A stretch of 64,000 nt of DNA from UKL13-3 sp964392775 (GTDB lineage: Bacteria; Bacteroidota; Bacteroidia; UKL13-3), in contig CAYMRD010000009.1 in the NCBI GenBank assembly GCA_964392775.1, positions 1-64,000 of the forward strand, written 5' to 3'. This document shows, in pieces, positions 1 to 7,651 of this stretch. Each line of letters starts with the position of its first letter. The first letter of the stretch is position 1. A program made the position numbers and the translations under genes. Below the pieces are notes generated by a model that saw nothing but the letters and a program-made list of their open reading frames with translations, was not told where the DNA came from and did no database searches.

Positions 1-108
1 TTCTCTCAATCAATCTATAAATATAAAATTTACTGATTGCAAGTCTAAAGGAGCGGAGACGAGGCATGGGCGTTGGCATTAAAATCGTCAGTTCTTCCCG
101 TGTCAGCT

Positions 109-129
109 CTCGACTCCGCTCGATCTGAC
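109..129. repeat. Dispersed 21-bp repeat, CTCGACTCCGCTCGA core
   Basis: This copy of a short repeat lies just downstream of the xerD stop codon. The core CTCGACTCCGCTCGA recurs at 52405-52425 and, in reverse complement, three times in tandem inside the permease gene at 57149-57211. The rest of 1-172 shows no gene. Confidence 0.7.
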
Positions 130-172
130 ATTATACATTGTGCTCAAAGTTTGTTTGAATGACTCTATCAAC

Positions 173-1072
173 CTAACTCCTCGGATGAAACTGCAACATC
201 ACATCCTGTAAATATTCGCGGTCGATATGCGTGTAAATTTCGGTGGTAGCAATGCTCTCGTGACCCAACATTTGTTGCACCGCACGTAAGTCGGCACCGG
301 CCTCCACCAATGCTGTGGCAAAAGAATGGCGCAGGGTATGCGGAGAAATTTTCTTTTTGATTCCGGCTTGCGTTGCCAGCTTTTTGAGGATGTAAAAAAT
401 CATCACCCGCGATAATTTACTGCCGCGGTTATTTAAAAAGATAATGTCGTTGTTGCCGGGTTTAATGTCCATGTGTACGCGCACATGTTGGGTATACAAA
501 TCAATGGCCTTCAAAGCTACCTGACCAATAGGCACTAGTCTTTCTTTGTTCCCTTTTCCCACAATGCGCACAAACTCATCGTGGCGGGCAATATCCGACA
601 ATTTCAGATTCACTGTTTCGGTTACGCGTAATCCACAGCTGAATATGGTTTCGATGATGGCCTTGTTGCGCATACCTTCGGCTGTGCTCATATCCAGATA
701 AGTGAGCATCAAATCAATTTCGTGGGTGCTTAAAGTATCGGGTAATTTGCGGACGGTTTTAGGCGCTTCGAGCAATTCGGCCGGACTGCTTTTGATTAAG
801 TCCTCCATCAACAGGTATTTGTAAAAAGCTTTGATGCCCGAAATCATGCGGGCCTGACTGGTAGGCAACATTCCCAACTCTGTAACCCAACGCACAAACT
901 CGCGCAGGGTGGCCAGCTTTACTTCATCGGGTGCAAGCGACAATTGTTTAGTATCCATAAACTGAACCAGCTTCTCTACATCATGCAGATAAGCCTCAAT
1001 GGAATTTCCCGACAGGGAACGTTCCAACTGAAGATATGCTTTAAAACCCTTGAGGTAACTCGACCAGTTCAC
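173..1072 (-). CDS. xerD: Tyrosine recombinase XerD-like
   Basis: A 299-residue site-specific tyrosine recombinase of the XerC/XerD type, which in this family resolves chromosome dimers at dif sites with a partner recombinase. The N-terminal SAM-like core-binding domain covers about residues 1-90 and the catalytic domain the rest. The catalytic set is complete: Arg in CGLRVTE, Lys in GKGNKER, HTLRHSF, LGHESI and the Tyr nucleophile in IYTHIDRE. Full family length and absence of phage or island genes alongside favour a housekeeping recombinase over an integrase. XerD is preferred to XerC from the overall form, but I cannot separate them rigorously. It is divergent from aroQ, with about 50 bases between the two starts. 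Confidence 0.88.
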   Translation of the reverse strand: MNWSSYLKGFKAYLQLERSLSGNSIEAYLHDVEKLVQFMDTKQLSLAPDEVKLATLREFVRWVTELGMLPTSQARMISGIKAFYKYLLMEDLIKSSPAELLEAPKTVRKLPDTLSTHEIDLMLTYLDMSTAEGMRNKAIIETIFSCGLRVTETVNLKLSDIARHDEFVRIVGKGNKERLVPIGQVALKAIDLYTQHVRVHMDIKPGNNDIIFLNNRGSKLSRVMIFYILKKLATQAGIKKKISPHTLRHSFATALVEAGADLRAVQQMLGHESIATTEIYTHIDREYLQDVMLQFHPRS

Positions 1073-1112
1073 AGATTACAATAAACAATGCTGTACGAAG
1101 AAACGAATTAAT

Positions 1113-1120
1113 TACTTTTG
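1113..1120 (+). promoter_or_regulatory. Bacteroidota -7 box (TAnnTTTG) before aroQ
   Basis: TACTTTTG matches the Bacteroidota -7 consensus and ends only six bases before the ATG at 1127. A start site about seven bases downstream would fall on or beside the start codon, so the aroQ transcript may be leaderless. No clear -33 TTTG is visible. Confidence 0.5.
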
Positions 1121-1126
1121 TTCGGA

Positions 1127-1564
1127 ATGAAAATTATCATCATCAACGGCCCCAACCTCAACCTGCTTGGCAAACGCGAACCCGAAGTGTACGGAACACT
1201 ATCGTTTGACGACTATTTCAACACCCTGCAACAGCAGTTTCCTGATGTGGAGCTTGCTTATTACCAAAGCAATGTTGATGGAGAGTTGATCAACAAATTG
1301 CATGAAACCGGATTTAGTTATGATGGTATCATTCTCAATGCCGGTGGATATACACATACATCCGTAGCGCTGAGCGATGCGGTTGCCGCCATCAGCACGC
1401 CCGTGGTTGAAGTACATATCTCCAATATTTTTGCACGTGAGGAATACCGTCACCTTTCTTTATTGTCCAAACATTGTGTTGGCATTATCAGCGGACTGGG
1501 ATTGTTGGGATATGAACTGGCTTTGCGAGGATTGGTTGCGAAGAAGTCGACAGACCATAGTTGA
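1127..1564 (+). CDS. aroQ: Type II 3-dehydroquinate dehydratase
   Basis: A 145-residue type II dehydroquinase, the third step of the shikimate pathway (3-dehydroquinate to 3-dehydroshikimate). It shows the family's N-terminal NGPNLNLLGKREPEVYG with the catalytic Tyr and Arg lid, QSNVDGELI, NAGGYTHTSVAL, and EVHISNIFAREEYR with the catalytic His and substrate-binding Arg. I start at the ATG at 1127, which gives MKIIIINGPN. The in-frame TTG nine bases earlier overlaps the -7 promoter box and is unlikely to be used. Length is normal for the family. It is a single-gene unit facing away from xerD and followed by the cobalamin riboswitch region. Confidence 0.95.
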   Translation: MKIIIINGPNLNLLGKREPEVYGTLSFDDYFNTLQQQFPDVELAYYQSNVDGELINKLHETGFSYDGIILNAGGYTHTSVALSDAVAAISTPVVEVHISNIFAREEYRHLSLLSKHCVGIISGLGLLGYELALRGLVAKKSTDHS

Positions 1565-1621
1565 TAGACCATAACCAAACCGGGAATCCCCTTTTCGAAT
1601 TTCGTATTTGATTTTTAAGGC

Positions 1622-1629
1622 TATATTTG
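1622..1629 (+). promoter_or_regulatory. -7 box of the B12-riboswitch operon
   Basis: TATATTTG is a full TAnnTTTG match ending about five bases before the 5' end of the cobalamin aptamer, the distance expected for a start at the aptamer's first helix. The -33 element is unclear because the upstream sequence is a copy of a CGAATTTCG-rich repeat. Confidence 0.6.
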
Positions 1630-1633
1630 CCCC

Positions 1634-1912
1634 TGTTATGGTTCCCGGCCACACAACCGGGATGAAAAGGGAATACAGTGAAAATCTGTAACAGTACCCG
1701 CTGCTGTAAATACCAGAGAAGGATAAAATTCGAAAAAAAGAAAATCCGAAATTCGAAAAAAAGAAGGAGCATCGCTCGCGACTAGTTTCGAATTTCGTGC
1801 TTTGAATTTCGAATTTCTTTAAAACATTTTTGGATCTACAATATCACTGTCAGTCATCAAACTGATGGGAAGATGGACCCAAAAGGTATAAGTCAGAAGA
1901 CCTGCCAGAACA
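1634..1912 (+). ncRNA. Cobalamin (B12) riboswitch with expanded variable arm
   Basis: The conserved cobalamin aptamer blocks appear in order: GGTTCCCGGCC, AAAAGGGAATACAGTG, AATCTGTAACAGTACCCGCT, CACTGTCAGTCATC, GATGGGAAGATGG and the B12 box AGTCAGAAGACCTGCC. TGTT at the start can pair with AACA at the end as P1. Between the CTGCTGTAA block and CACTG lie about 110 bases, where typical members carry a much shorter arm. That insert holds a 12-bp inverted repeat (1747-1758 with 1786-1797). The aptamer stands in front of the three-gene operon starting at 2010, so high B12 probably shuts the operon off. Which expression platform is used is not clear. Confidence 0.9.
1747..1797. repeat. Inverted repeat inserted in the B12 riboswitch
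   Basis: CGAAATTCGAAA at 1747-1758 is the exact reverse complement of 1786-1797. GAGC and GCTC near 1767-1777 form an inner hairpin. Another CGAATTTCG copy lies at 1596-1604, before the promoter, and more at about 1803-1815, so a dispersed repeat has probably expanded the variable arm of the aptamer. Confidence 0.75.
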
Positions 1913-2009
1913 TTTATACAAGTGATCGCTTCCGGGAATAGAAGTAAAGCTGCAGTTGCATCCTGTTTCTGTGTCTTAATTCTTCCCAATATTTTTTTGA
2001 CAACAGAAC

Positions 2010-3014
2010 ATGAAAAACAGTATTGTATTCTTTCCTCTTTTCCTCTTTACTCTTTCTTCACACGCCCAGTTTGCTCCACAAGCCGGAACGGCAGGCACCA
2101 CTGCCATACACAAAGACAGCTCTGCATTTAAAGCATGGGCCACTCAATGTACACTCAAACGCGGCTGGCAAAATTGTGCCGATACAACCCTTGGAAAAGT
2201 TGTTGTAGGTGATGAATCTTATGTACCCGGGCCCGCAGGAAACGGAGTGGTGAGTTTGGGTGATGGCGGAATGGCGACCATGACATTTGAGCATCCCATC
2301 ATCAATGGTGAAGGATATGATTTTGCTGTTTTCGAAAATGGGTTTATCGACCAGACTCTGGCTCCCGGAACGGCCTTTCTGGAACTGGCATTTGTTGAAG
2401 TGAGCAGCGATGGCGAACATTTTTTTCGTTTCCCGGCAACCTGTTTAAATGATACCACACATCAACTCCAATCCTTTGAAGGTATGTTTGCAACTAATAT
2501 CAATAACCTTGCAGGTAAATATATTGGAGGCTATGGAACTCCGTTTGATTTGGAAGAACTGAATAACACCGAAGGCCTCAACGTCAATTACATTACCCAT
2601 GTGCGTGTGATTGATGTAGTCGGCAGCATCTCTCCGGCATACGCAACCCGCGATAACGCAGGACATATCATCAGCGACCCCTGGCCCACTCCATTCGCTT
2701 CGGGCGGTTTTGATCTGGATGCCGTAGGTGTGATTCACCACGATATTACCCAATCAGTGCAAACCATCAGCGGTGCAAACTCGTTGCAACTGTATCCGAA
2801 TCCCGCTTCCATTCATCAGGCTGTTTGGATTGATGCAATCTCACCTGAAGCACAATTTTCTGCTTACGATTTGTTGGGAAACTTAGTTTCCAACTATACA
2901 CTAAATACAAGTACTAATGGAATTGTAGTTAAGTTTAGTCAGAGCGGCATGTACCAAGTGGTGGTTCAAACAGAAGAAGGTGTACTATCAAAACGCGTTG
3001 TAATTAGTAACTAA
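2010..3014 (+). CDS. T9SS-sorted secreted protein under B12 control
   Basis: A 334-residue secreted protein. An N-terminal signal peptide ends near SSHAQ (residue 20). A beta-rich domain of about 220 residues follows, with GDGGMATMTFEHPIINGEGY and AVFENGF. A C-terminal T9SS type A sorting domain begins at LQLYPNPA and ends in SKRVVISN, so the protein should cross the outer membrane and stay on the surface or be released. As the first gene after the cobalamin riboswitch it probably helps bind or capture corrinoids. Surface B12-binding proteins such as BtuG and BtuH are known from Bacteroides B12 loci, but I cannot show homology to either. No TonB receptor accompanies it here. Confidence 0.8.
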   Translation: MKNSIVFFPLFLFTLSSHAQFAPQAGTAGTTAIHKDSSAFKAWATQCTLKRGWQNCADTTLGKVVVGDESYVPGPAGNGVVSLGDGGMATMTFEHPIINGEGYDFAVFENGFIDQTLAPGTAFLELAFVEVSSDGEHFFRFPATCLNDTTHQLQSFEGMFATNINNLAGKYIGGYGTPFDLEELNNTEGLNVNYITHVRVIDVVGSISPAYATRDNAGHIISDPWPTPFASGGFDLDAVGVIHHDITQSVQTISGANSLQLYPNPASIHQAVWIDAISPEAQFSAYDLLGNLVSNYTLNTSTNGIVVKFSQSGMYQVVVQTEEGVLSKRVVISN

Positions 3015-3091
3015 GTTGGTTAAGTAATTAAGTTGATTAAGTCCTTTCCCAACCAACCTAATTACTTAATTACTCAATCAACCTACAAATC

Positions 3092-3277
3092 ATGGAACAC
3101 AAACAATGCGCCCGCTGCAATCAGGATTTTGAATGCCAACCCATGAACATCACGAATTGCCAATGTTCCCGCATTCAACTCTCCGAGAATGAACGCATTT
3201 TTATCAAAACACATTTTGCCGATTGCCTTTGCATTGATTGTTTATCTGCGCTCAAATCCGAATATGAAAAACTGTAA
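3092..3277 (+). CDS. Cysteine-rich CWC family protein
   Basis: A 61-residue protein that I recognise as the Cys-rich CWC family (Pfam PF14375). Eight cysteines fall into metal-site-like groups: CARCNQDFEC, NCQCS, and DCLCIDCL near the C-terminus. There is no signal peptide, so it is probably a cytoplasmic zinc or metal-binding protein. Its role is unknown. It is the second gene behind the cobalamin riboswitch and overlaps the following lipoprotein gene by 14 bases, which supports co-transcription. The link to B12 rests on context only. Confidence 0.8.
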   Translation: MEHKQCARCNQDFECQPMNITNCQCSRIQLSENERIFIKTHFADCLCIDCLSALKSEYEKL

Positions 3278-3872
3278 TATTTTCCTGTGGCTTAGTATTA
3301 TTATTTTGTTGAGCGCATGTACCAATGAGCCGGATGAAACTCCTCCGATTCGTATCGTAGTTTCGGGCCAAACCTGTGCCGAAGGCGATACACTTGTTGT
3401 TGAAGTAACACAAGCCAATGCCAAACTGACCGGTGTGAGTTGGAATGTTCCGTATATTCAAGCAACCACAACAGGATACCAATTAATTGCACCCGCAATT
3501 GTTTCCGACACCACAAACATCAACCTTGTTGCCTCATATCAAAACCAAACAACTTCTGTTCAATTATCCGTATACAAAAGAGCGTTTCGTGAACCACGGG
3601 TGAGTTATGAAAATTTTATTGTTCCGCTGTTTGAGCAAAACTGCAATTTCAGCGGATGCCACGGCAATGGAAGCCGTGCCGGAAAAGTGAACATGAGCAC
3701 CTACGACAGTACAAGGCAATTTGTACAGCCCTATAATGCTTCCGGAAGTGTATTGTATACAGCCATTTTGCGTGAAGACCCCATGAGGTGGATGCCACCT
3801 GCGGGTAAATTACATGCCGATAAAATTGAAAAAATAAGATTGTGGATTGAACAGGGAGCTCCACACAATTAA
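3264..3872 (+). CDS. Lipoprotein with c-type cytochrome-like CX4CH motif
   Basis: About 202 residues from the ATG at 3264. I chose this start because it begins MKNCNIFLWLSII and leads to a lipobox (LLSAC), whereas the longer frame reads through the upstream gene. A beta-rich middle is followed by a domain of about 85 residues with FEQNCNFSGCHGN and, downstream, MRWMPPAGKL. The spacing is CX4CH rather than CXXCH. Bacteroidota proteins annotated as 'c-type cytochrome domain' often look like this, with the later Met as a possible axial ligand. Haem binding is therefore plausible but unproven. It is the third gene of the B12-riboswitch operon, and its stop codon overlaps that of the converging DUF1801 gene by four bases. 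Confidence 0.72.
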   Translation: MKNCNIFLWLSIIILLSACTNEPDETPPIRIVVSGQTCAEGDTLVVEVTQANAKLTGVSWNVPYIQATTTGYQLIAPAIVSDTTNINLVASYQNQTTSVQLSVYKRAFREPRVSYENFIVPLFEQNCNFSGCHGNGSRAGKVNMSTYDSTRQFVQPYNASGSVLYTAILREDPMRWMPPAGKLHADKIEKIRLWIEQGAPHN

Positions 3873-4216
3873 CGGAACGTGGCTGATTGTTTCACCCATT
3901 TACGTAACTGAGCAGCCGGCATGGTTTTTAAATCGTGTACCTTCACGTGGCGCATGGCTTCTCCTGTTCCTTCAAACAAATTTTTAGGGTCGGGTAAGTT
4001 AACGGCATTGAAAAATCCAACGTTTACATACTCCACCGTTTTATAAGAATACATAAACAAGATATTTTGTTTGCCCCGCATGATGGTGAGATTATTCCAC
4101 TTGATGCATTCTGTTAATCCCATATCGGCATGCAGCAATATATCACGAAGCGATAAAATCAGTACTTGTTTGTTCAAAGAAAATGTGGCTATCCATTGCT
4201 GAATCTTAGCATCCAT
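3869..4216 (-). CDS. DUF1801 domain protein
   Basis: A 115-residue soluble protein of the DUF1801/YdhG-like family (PF08818). I recognise it from the pattern of a short helical N-terminus, CIKWNNLTIMRGKQNILFMY, VNVGFFNAVNLPDPKNLFEG and the C-terminal MRHVKVHDLKTM segment. Biochemical function is unknown. Only three bases separate it from the DUF4199 gene upstream, so the two are probably co-transcribed. There is no signal peptide or membrane segment. Confidence 0.78.
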   Translation of the reverse strand: MDAKIQQWIATFSLNKQVLILSLRDILLHADMGLTECIKWNNLTIMRGKQNILFMYSYKTVEYVNVGFFNAVNLPDPKNLFEGTGEAMRHVKVHDLKTMPAAQLRKWVKQSATFR

Positions 4217-4219
4217 TTG

Positions 4220-4702
4220 TTACGCTTTTTTCTGAACAAACAAAGCAACAATAGCCGAAGTGAGAATGCCCATCACCGGGGCTCCAAACAATCCCATGAT
4301 GATATAATTTTTGAGGCTGAAATAGGTTTCGGCATCTTCCTGTTTCATGGCACCGCTGCTCACTGCGTACTGAATAACATTTTCAAAATAGTGAGGTGTG
4401 ATCACCAGTGAGGTCATCAACTGTGCAAGCGGACTCAACACCATCACAACAATGGAAATGATAATCCCGCTGAACAATCCTTGCTTGTAGGTCATCACTC
4501 CTCCATAATCTTTATTGCGTTTTTCGAGCAACGCCACCACGTACAAAGCGATAGCTGGAATAGCAATAAAATTTGTATACAAAGCGTGCTTTGAAATGAG
4601 TTCATCATGCCAGCCCAGCATGCGCTCCATAATCATCCAAAGAAGGGTAAGGAGCGTGAATAAAATCCCCCATTTAATTTCGGTTTGATAAGTCTTAATC
4701 AT
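4220..4702 (-). CDS. DUF4199 membrane protein
   Basis: A 160-residue integral membrane protein of the Bacteroidota DUF4199 family. Four hydrophobic segments are visible, at about residues 10-26, 42-60, 74-98 and 132-155, with FENVIQYAVSSGAMKQEDAE in the loop before the last. Family proteins have no assigned function. The start ATG at 4702 gives MIKTYQTEIKWG, the common N-terminus of this family. It heads a two-gene minus-strand unit with the DUF1801 gene and diverges from the permease at 4773. Confidence 0.82.
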   Translation of the reverse strand: MIKTYQTEIKWGILFTLLTLLWMIMERMLGWHDELISKHALYTNFIAIPAIALYVVALLEKRNKDYGGVMTYKQGLFSGIIISIVVMVLSPLAQLMTSLVITPHYFENVIQYAVSSGAMKQEDAETYFSLKNYIIMGLFGAPVMGILTSAIVALFVQKKA

Positions 4703-4772
4703 AGTTCTTAATTATAAGGTGAAGATAGATATTCAGAATCAAAAATAATGCGCATCTGCTTATATTGCCTGA

Positions 4773-6131
4773 ATGCAAACTACCCGTAAACTTTCCCTAT
4801 TGGATTGCACTATGCTGATTATGGGCTCCATGATTGGCTCCGGCATTTTTATTGTACCGGCTGCGATGAGCCGTGAACTGGGATCACCTTTGATGTTATT
4901 GGCAGCATGGGCCGTTACTGCTGTTCTCACCGTGTTTGCTGCCCTTAGTTATGGAGAACTGGCAGCGATGATGCCAAAGGCCGGTGGACAATATGTTTAT
5001 CTTCGCGAAGCCTATCATCCGTTGTTTGGATTTTTATATGGCTGGACACTTTTCACTGTTATTCAAACAGGAACCATTGCAGCGGTGGCCGTTGCTTTTG
5101 CTAAATTTACGGGCGTATTTATTCCTGCTATTTCACCAAACCAGATTTTGATTGACCTTGGTGTCATCCATATCAATACCCAACAATTACTCGCCATTGC
5201 AGTAGTGTGGTTGCTTACCTTTTCTAATTTCAGAAACATCAAAAGCGGAGCCTTTTTGCAGAACTTGTTTACGTTTACCAAAATTGGTGCTATTGTATTT
5301 ATGATAGGTGCAGGTCTTTATTTTGCATTCACCCATACTGCCCAGACTGCTGATTACAGCATACCAGCCGAAACAAGCAGCTTTAATTTCTGGGGTGTTT
5401 TTTGCGTAGCGCTTGTAGGCTCTATTTTTTCTTCGGATGCGTGGAACAATATCACGTTTACCGGAAGTGAAATTGAAAACCCGGGACGTAATCTTCCGCT
5501 CTCTTTGATAATGGGAACCGGCATCGTATTAGCCATTTACCTGTTCATTAACTGGGTGTATTTGCAGGTTCTCCCTTTTGAGCAAATTCAAACAGCCGAA
5601 CACGACAGAGTTGGAACATTAATGCTTCAAACTGTTTTCGGAAATGCCGGAATGTTTTTAATGGCTGCATTGATTATGATCTCAACCTTTGGTTGTATTA
5701 ATGGCCTCACACTCTCGGGTTCGAGGGTTTATTACGCAATGGCGCAAGACGGATTGTTTTTTAAGAAGGCCTCAACGCTCAATAAAAATGGTTCACCACA
5801 ATTTGCATTAATTATTCAAGCCATCTGGACCAGCCTGCTTACCCTTTCGGGGTCGTATGGTGATTTATTGGATTACGTGGTATTTGCCGTACTGCTGTTT
5901 TATATACTTACAGTTGGCGGATTGTTTATTTTACGTTATAAACAACCCGATGCACCCCGAAGCTACAAAGTGTTTGCATATCCATTTCTTCCGGCAGCGT
6001 ATATCTTAATGGCATTGTTTATCTGCATCAATCTGTTGTTGCATAAACCCGATTATACCTATCCGGGATTAGCCATTGTATTGGCAGGTGTTCCGCTGTA
6101 TTATCTGATTGTAAAAACAAAACGGCCTTAG
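4773..6131 (+). CDS. APC superfamily amino-acid permease
   Basis: A 452-residue transporter with about 12 transmembrane segments in the inner membrane. The family's first-helix signature GSMIGSGIFIVPAAM is present at residues 18-32, followed by AELAAMMPKAGGQYVYLREAY-like helix 2-3 sequence and an ENPGRNLPLSL loop typical of APC carriers. It probably imports or exchanges an amino acid; the substrate cannot be read from sequence. It is a single gene, and its end overlaps the converging DUF1684 gene by four bases within a shared hairpin. A second, longer APC carrier lies at 56633-58381. Confidence 0.9.
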   Translation: MQTTRKLSLLDCTMLIMGSMIGSGIFIVPAAMSRELGSPLMLLAAWAVTAVLTVFAALSYGELAAMMPKAGGQYVYLREAYHPLFGFLYGWTLFTVIQTGTIAAVAVAFAKFTGVFIPAISPNQILIDLGVIHINTQQLLAIAVVWLLTFSNFRNIKSGAFLQNLFTFTKIGAIVFMIGAGLYFAFTHTAQTADYSIPAETSSFNFWGVFCVALVGSIFSSDAWNNITFTGSEIENPGRNLPLSLIMGTGIVLAIYLFINWVYLQVLPFEQIQTAEHDRVGTLMLQTVFGNAGMFLMAALIMISTFGCINGLTLSGSRVYYAMAQDGLFFKKASTLNKNGSPQFALIIQAIWTSLLTLSGSYGDLLDYVVFAVLLFYILTVGGLFILRYKQPDAPRSYKVFAYPFLPAAYILMALFICINLLLHKPDYTYPGLAIVLAGVPLYYLIVKTKRP

Positions 6132-6138
6132 AGCCGTT
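6121..6138 (-). terminator. Hairpin shared by two converging gene ends
   Basis: AACGGC (6121-6126) pairs with GCCGTT (6133-6138) across both stop codons. On the minus strand the stem is followed by a T-rich run (TTTTGTTTTTAC), as in an intrinsic terminator for the DUF1684 operon. The stem is short. Confidence 0.45.
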
Positions 6139-6703
6139 CACCTGCTTTTACTTTTATTGCAAGATGATTTTGTGCAGGCACTTTAGGACATGAGTACCGG
6201 GGAGTATAGGCACAATATGGGAAATAGGCGTAGTTAAAATCTATCTTCAACTGATTGTGGTTATCTACATAAGGCAAATCAATATACCTGCCACCACCAT
6301 ACGTTTCGGATTGATTGGTTTCATCAGTGAACGGTACAAACAAGATATGTTGGGCCTTCATCTCATCTGTTTGATACCCTCCCAATTCAAATGATTGCCC
6401 GTTTAATTGAAACCGAACCATTGCCGTTTGCATATAAGGCAAAACATTGCCTCCTGTATGCGGCAAATTCAAATACGAAATCTGGGGAAGCCATATCACT
6501 TCAGCATCCACGTAATACGATGCATCGGGTTCGTAAAAATGAAGGCCTTTGAATGTTTTTATTTCGGCAGAATCAAGAGGGGAAAGATCCGGATTCGCAA
6601 ACTCAGCATTCTTACGCTCCTGCTCCTTTTTTACTTTGTTGAGGTATTCACTTCCATTGCTGCAAGCCGAAAGTACCACAACCAACAACAGCAACGTTCT
6701 CAT
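6128..6703 (-). CDS. DUF1684 lipoprotein
   Basis: A 191-residue protein with a lipobox (VVVLSACSN) after a short hydrophobic N-terminus, so probably a lipoprotein. The body matches DUF1684: FKGLHFYEPDASYYVDAEVI, then GGRYIDLPY and the end motif FNYAYFPYCAYTPRYSCPKVP with two cysteines. The biochemical role is unknown. Its first base coincides with the last base of the Omp28-like gene, so it is translated as the third gene of the DUF6029/Omp28/DUF1684 group. Confidence 0.85.
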   Translation of the reverse strand: MRTLLLLVVVLSACSNGSEYLNKVKKEQERKNAEFANPDLSPLDSAEIKTFKGLHFYEPDASYYVDAEVIWLPQISYLNLPHTGGNVLPYMQTAMVRFQLNGQSFELGGYQTDEMKAQHILFVPFTDETNQSETYGGGRYIDLPYVDNHNQLKIDFNYAYFPYCAYTPRYSCPKVPAQNHLAIKVKAGERL

Positions 6704-7635
6704 TATTCGTGTACTTCAATCTCTTTTGATTGTACCACTACACCATCAATAGCCCGGTGTACAAAGGCAATCACAGCCAAATTCTTTTTATCGTATGGAG
6801 GAAACGGAGGAGTATTTGCGGGATCCTCCAGCGTAATGGTATAACGTTTAACAACTACCCGTCCTCTTTCTAGAGTTGTTTTCTCGTTATTAATCTTATC
6901 ACCCATACTAGCCGTAAACATCTTGCGTAACACATGCATGTGTGCATAATTTGGATCATACGCAGCCCCAACAACAGTATCCAGATACTCCTGATAATCA
7001 ATAATTCTATCCTGAAGCAATGCAATACTGACATAATAATCACCTGAAAGATCAGTCGTAAAATTGAGCTTCATTTCCACACTTAAATCATTATCAGATG
7101 TATAGAGAGCAGCAAGAGTTATATTTACAGGAGTAACAGAATCCTTCTCTGCATTAAATTTAGCTACCCATTGAGTTCTGTCAAAGTACCTATTTGCTCC
7201 TACAAACTTATTTCTATCAATATATCCGAATGGCATCGCATTCGTTCCTCCCAGGTTATCTATCATAGTTTTACCGGCAATTGTTCTGAAATCATATTTA
7301 CTAATAACTCCCTCGCTCGGCTTATTCAGAGGATCTGTTAAACTTTTGAGATAGTCTTTGGGATAGTTTGTGATAGCATTAACCCTTCCTGGATTATTTG
7401 CTTTCAAATCACGAATAACTTTTGCTCCGTCAGGGCAATTTATACATTGAACCCCGGACATATCTTCAATCAATACTTCCCGCGGTTGCGGCACCGGAAC
7501 ATTTACATCCACATACGTTGTTTCAGACGTTACATATTGTGGCTCATAATTAATATATGGGGGCTCCTCTTTACATGCAGTAAACCATAACGCCCCCACT
7601 CCTAAAATTGCTGCTATAACCTTATTCATCATCAC
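6703..7635 (-). CDS. Omp28-related lipoprotein
   Basis: A 310-residue protein of the Omp28-related outer membrane family. The N-terminus has a lipoprotein-type leader ending at ALWFTAC (Cys about residue 21). The main domain begins PREVLIEDMSGVQCINCPDGAKV, a thioredoxin-like fold carrying CXXC in place of a classical WCXXC. It ends VVVQSKEIEVHE with no T9SS sorting domain, so a lipid anchor is expected. Any of the first three Met codons could start it. It lies 16 bases downstream of the DUF6029 gene, a pairing common in Bacteroidota. A larger, T9SS-sorted protein with a related domain is at 15298-17535. Confidence 0.85.
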   Translation of the reverse strand: MMMNKVIAAILGVGALWFTACKEEPPYINYEPQYVTSETTYVDVNVPVPQPREVLIEDMSGVQCINCPDGAKVIRDLKANNPGRVNAITNYPKDYLKSLTDPLNKPSEGVISKYDFRTIAGKTMIDNLGGTNAMPFGYIDRNKFVGANRYFDRTQWVAKFNAEKDSVTPVNITLAALYTSDNDLSVEMKLNFTTDLSGDYYVSIALLQDRIIDYQEYLDTVVGAAYDPNYAHMHVLRKMFTASMGDKINNEKTTLERGRVVVKRYTITLEDPANTPPFPPYDKKNLAVIAFVHRAIDGVVVQSKEIEVHE

Positions 7636-7651
7636 TGGTATTTATACAAAG

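Noticed and set aside
173..1072. XerD-like gene as a phage or island integrase
   Set aside because: No excisionase, phage or transfer gene is nearby, and the sequence and length match the housekeeping Xer recombinases next to an ordinary aroQ.
1488..1772. 94-codon minus-strand frame over the B12 riboswitch
   Set aside because: It reads the riboswitch and CGAATTTCG repeats in antisense and has no protein-like features.
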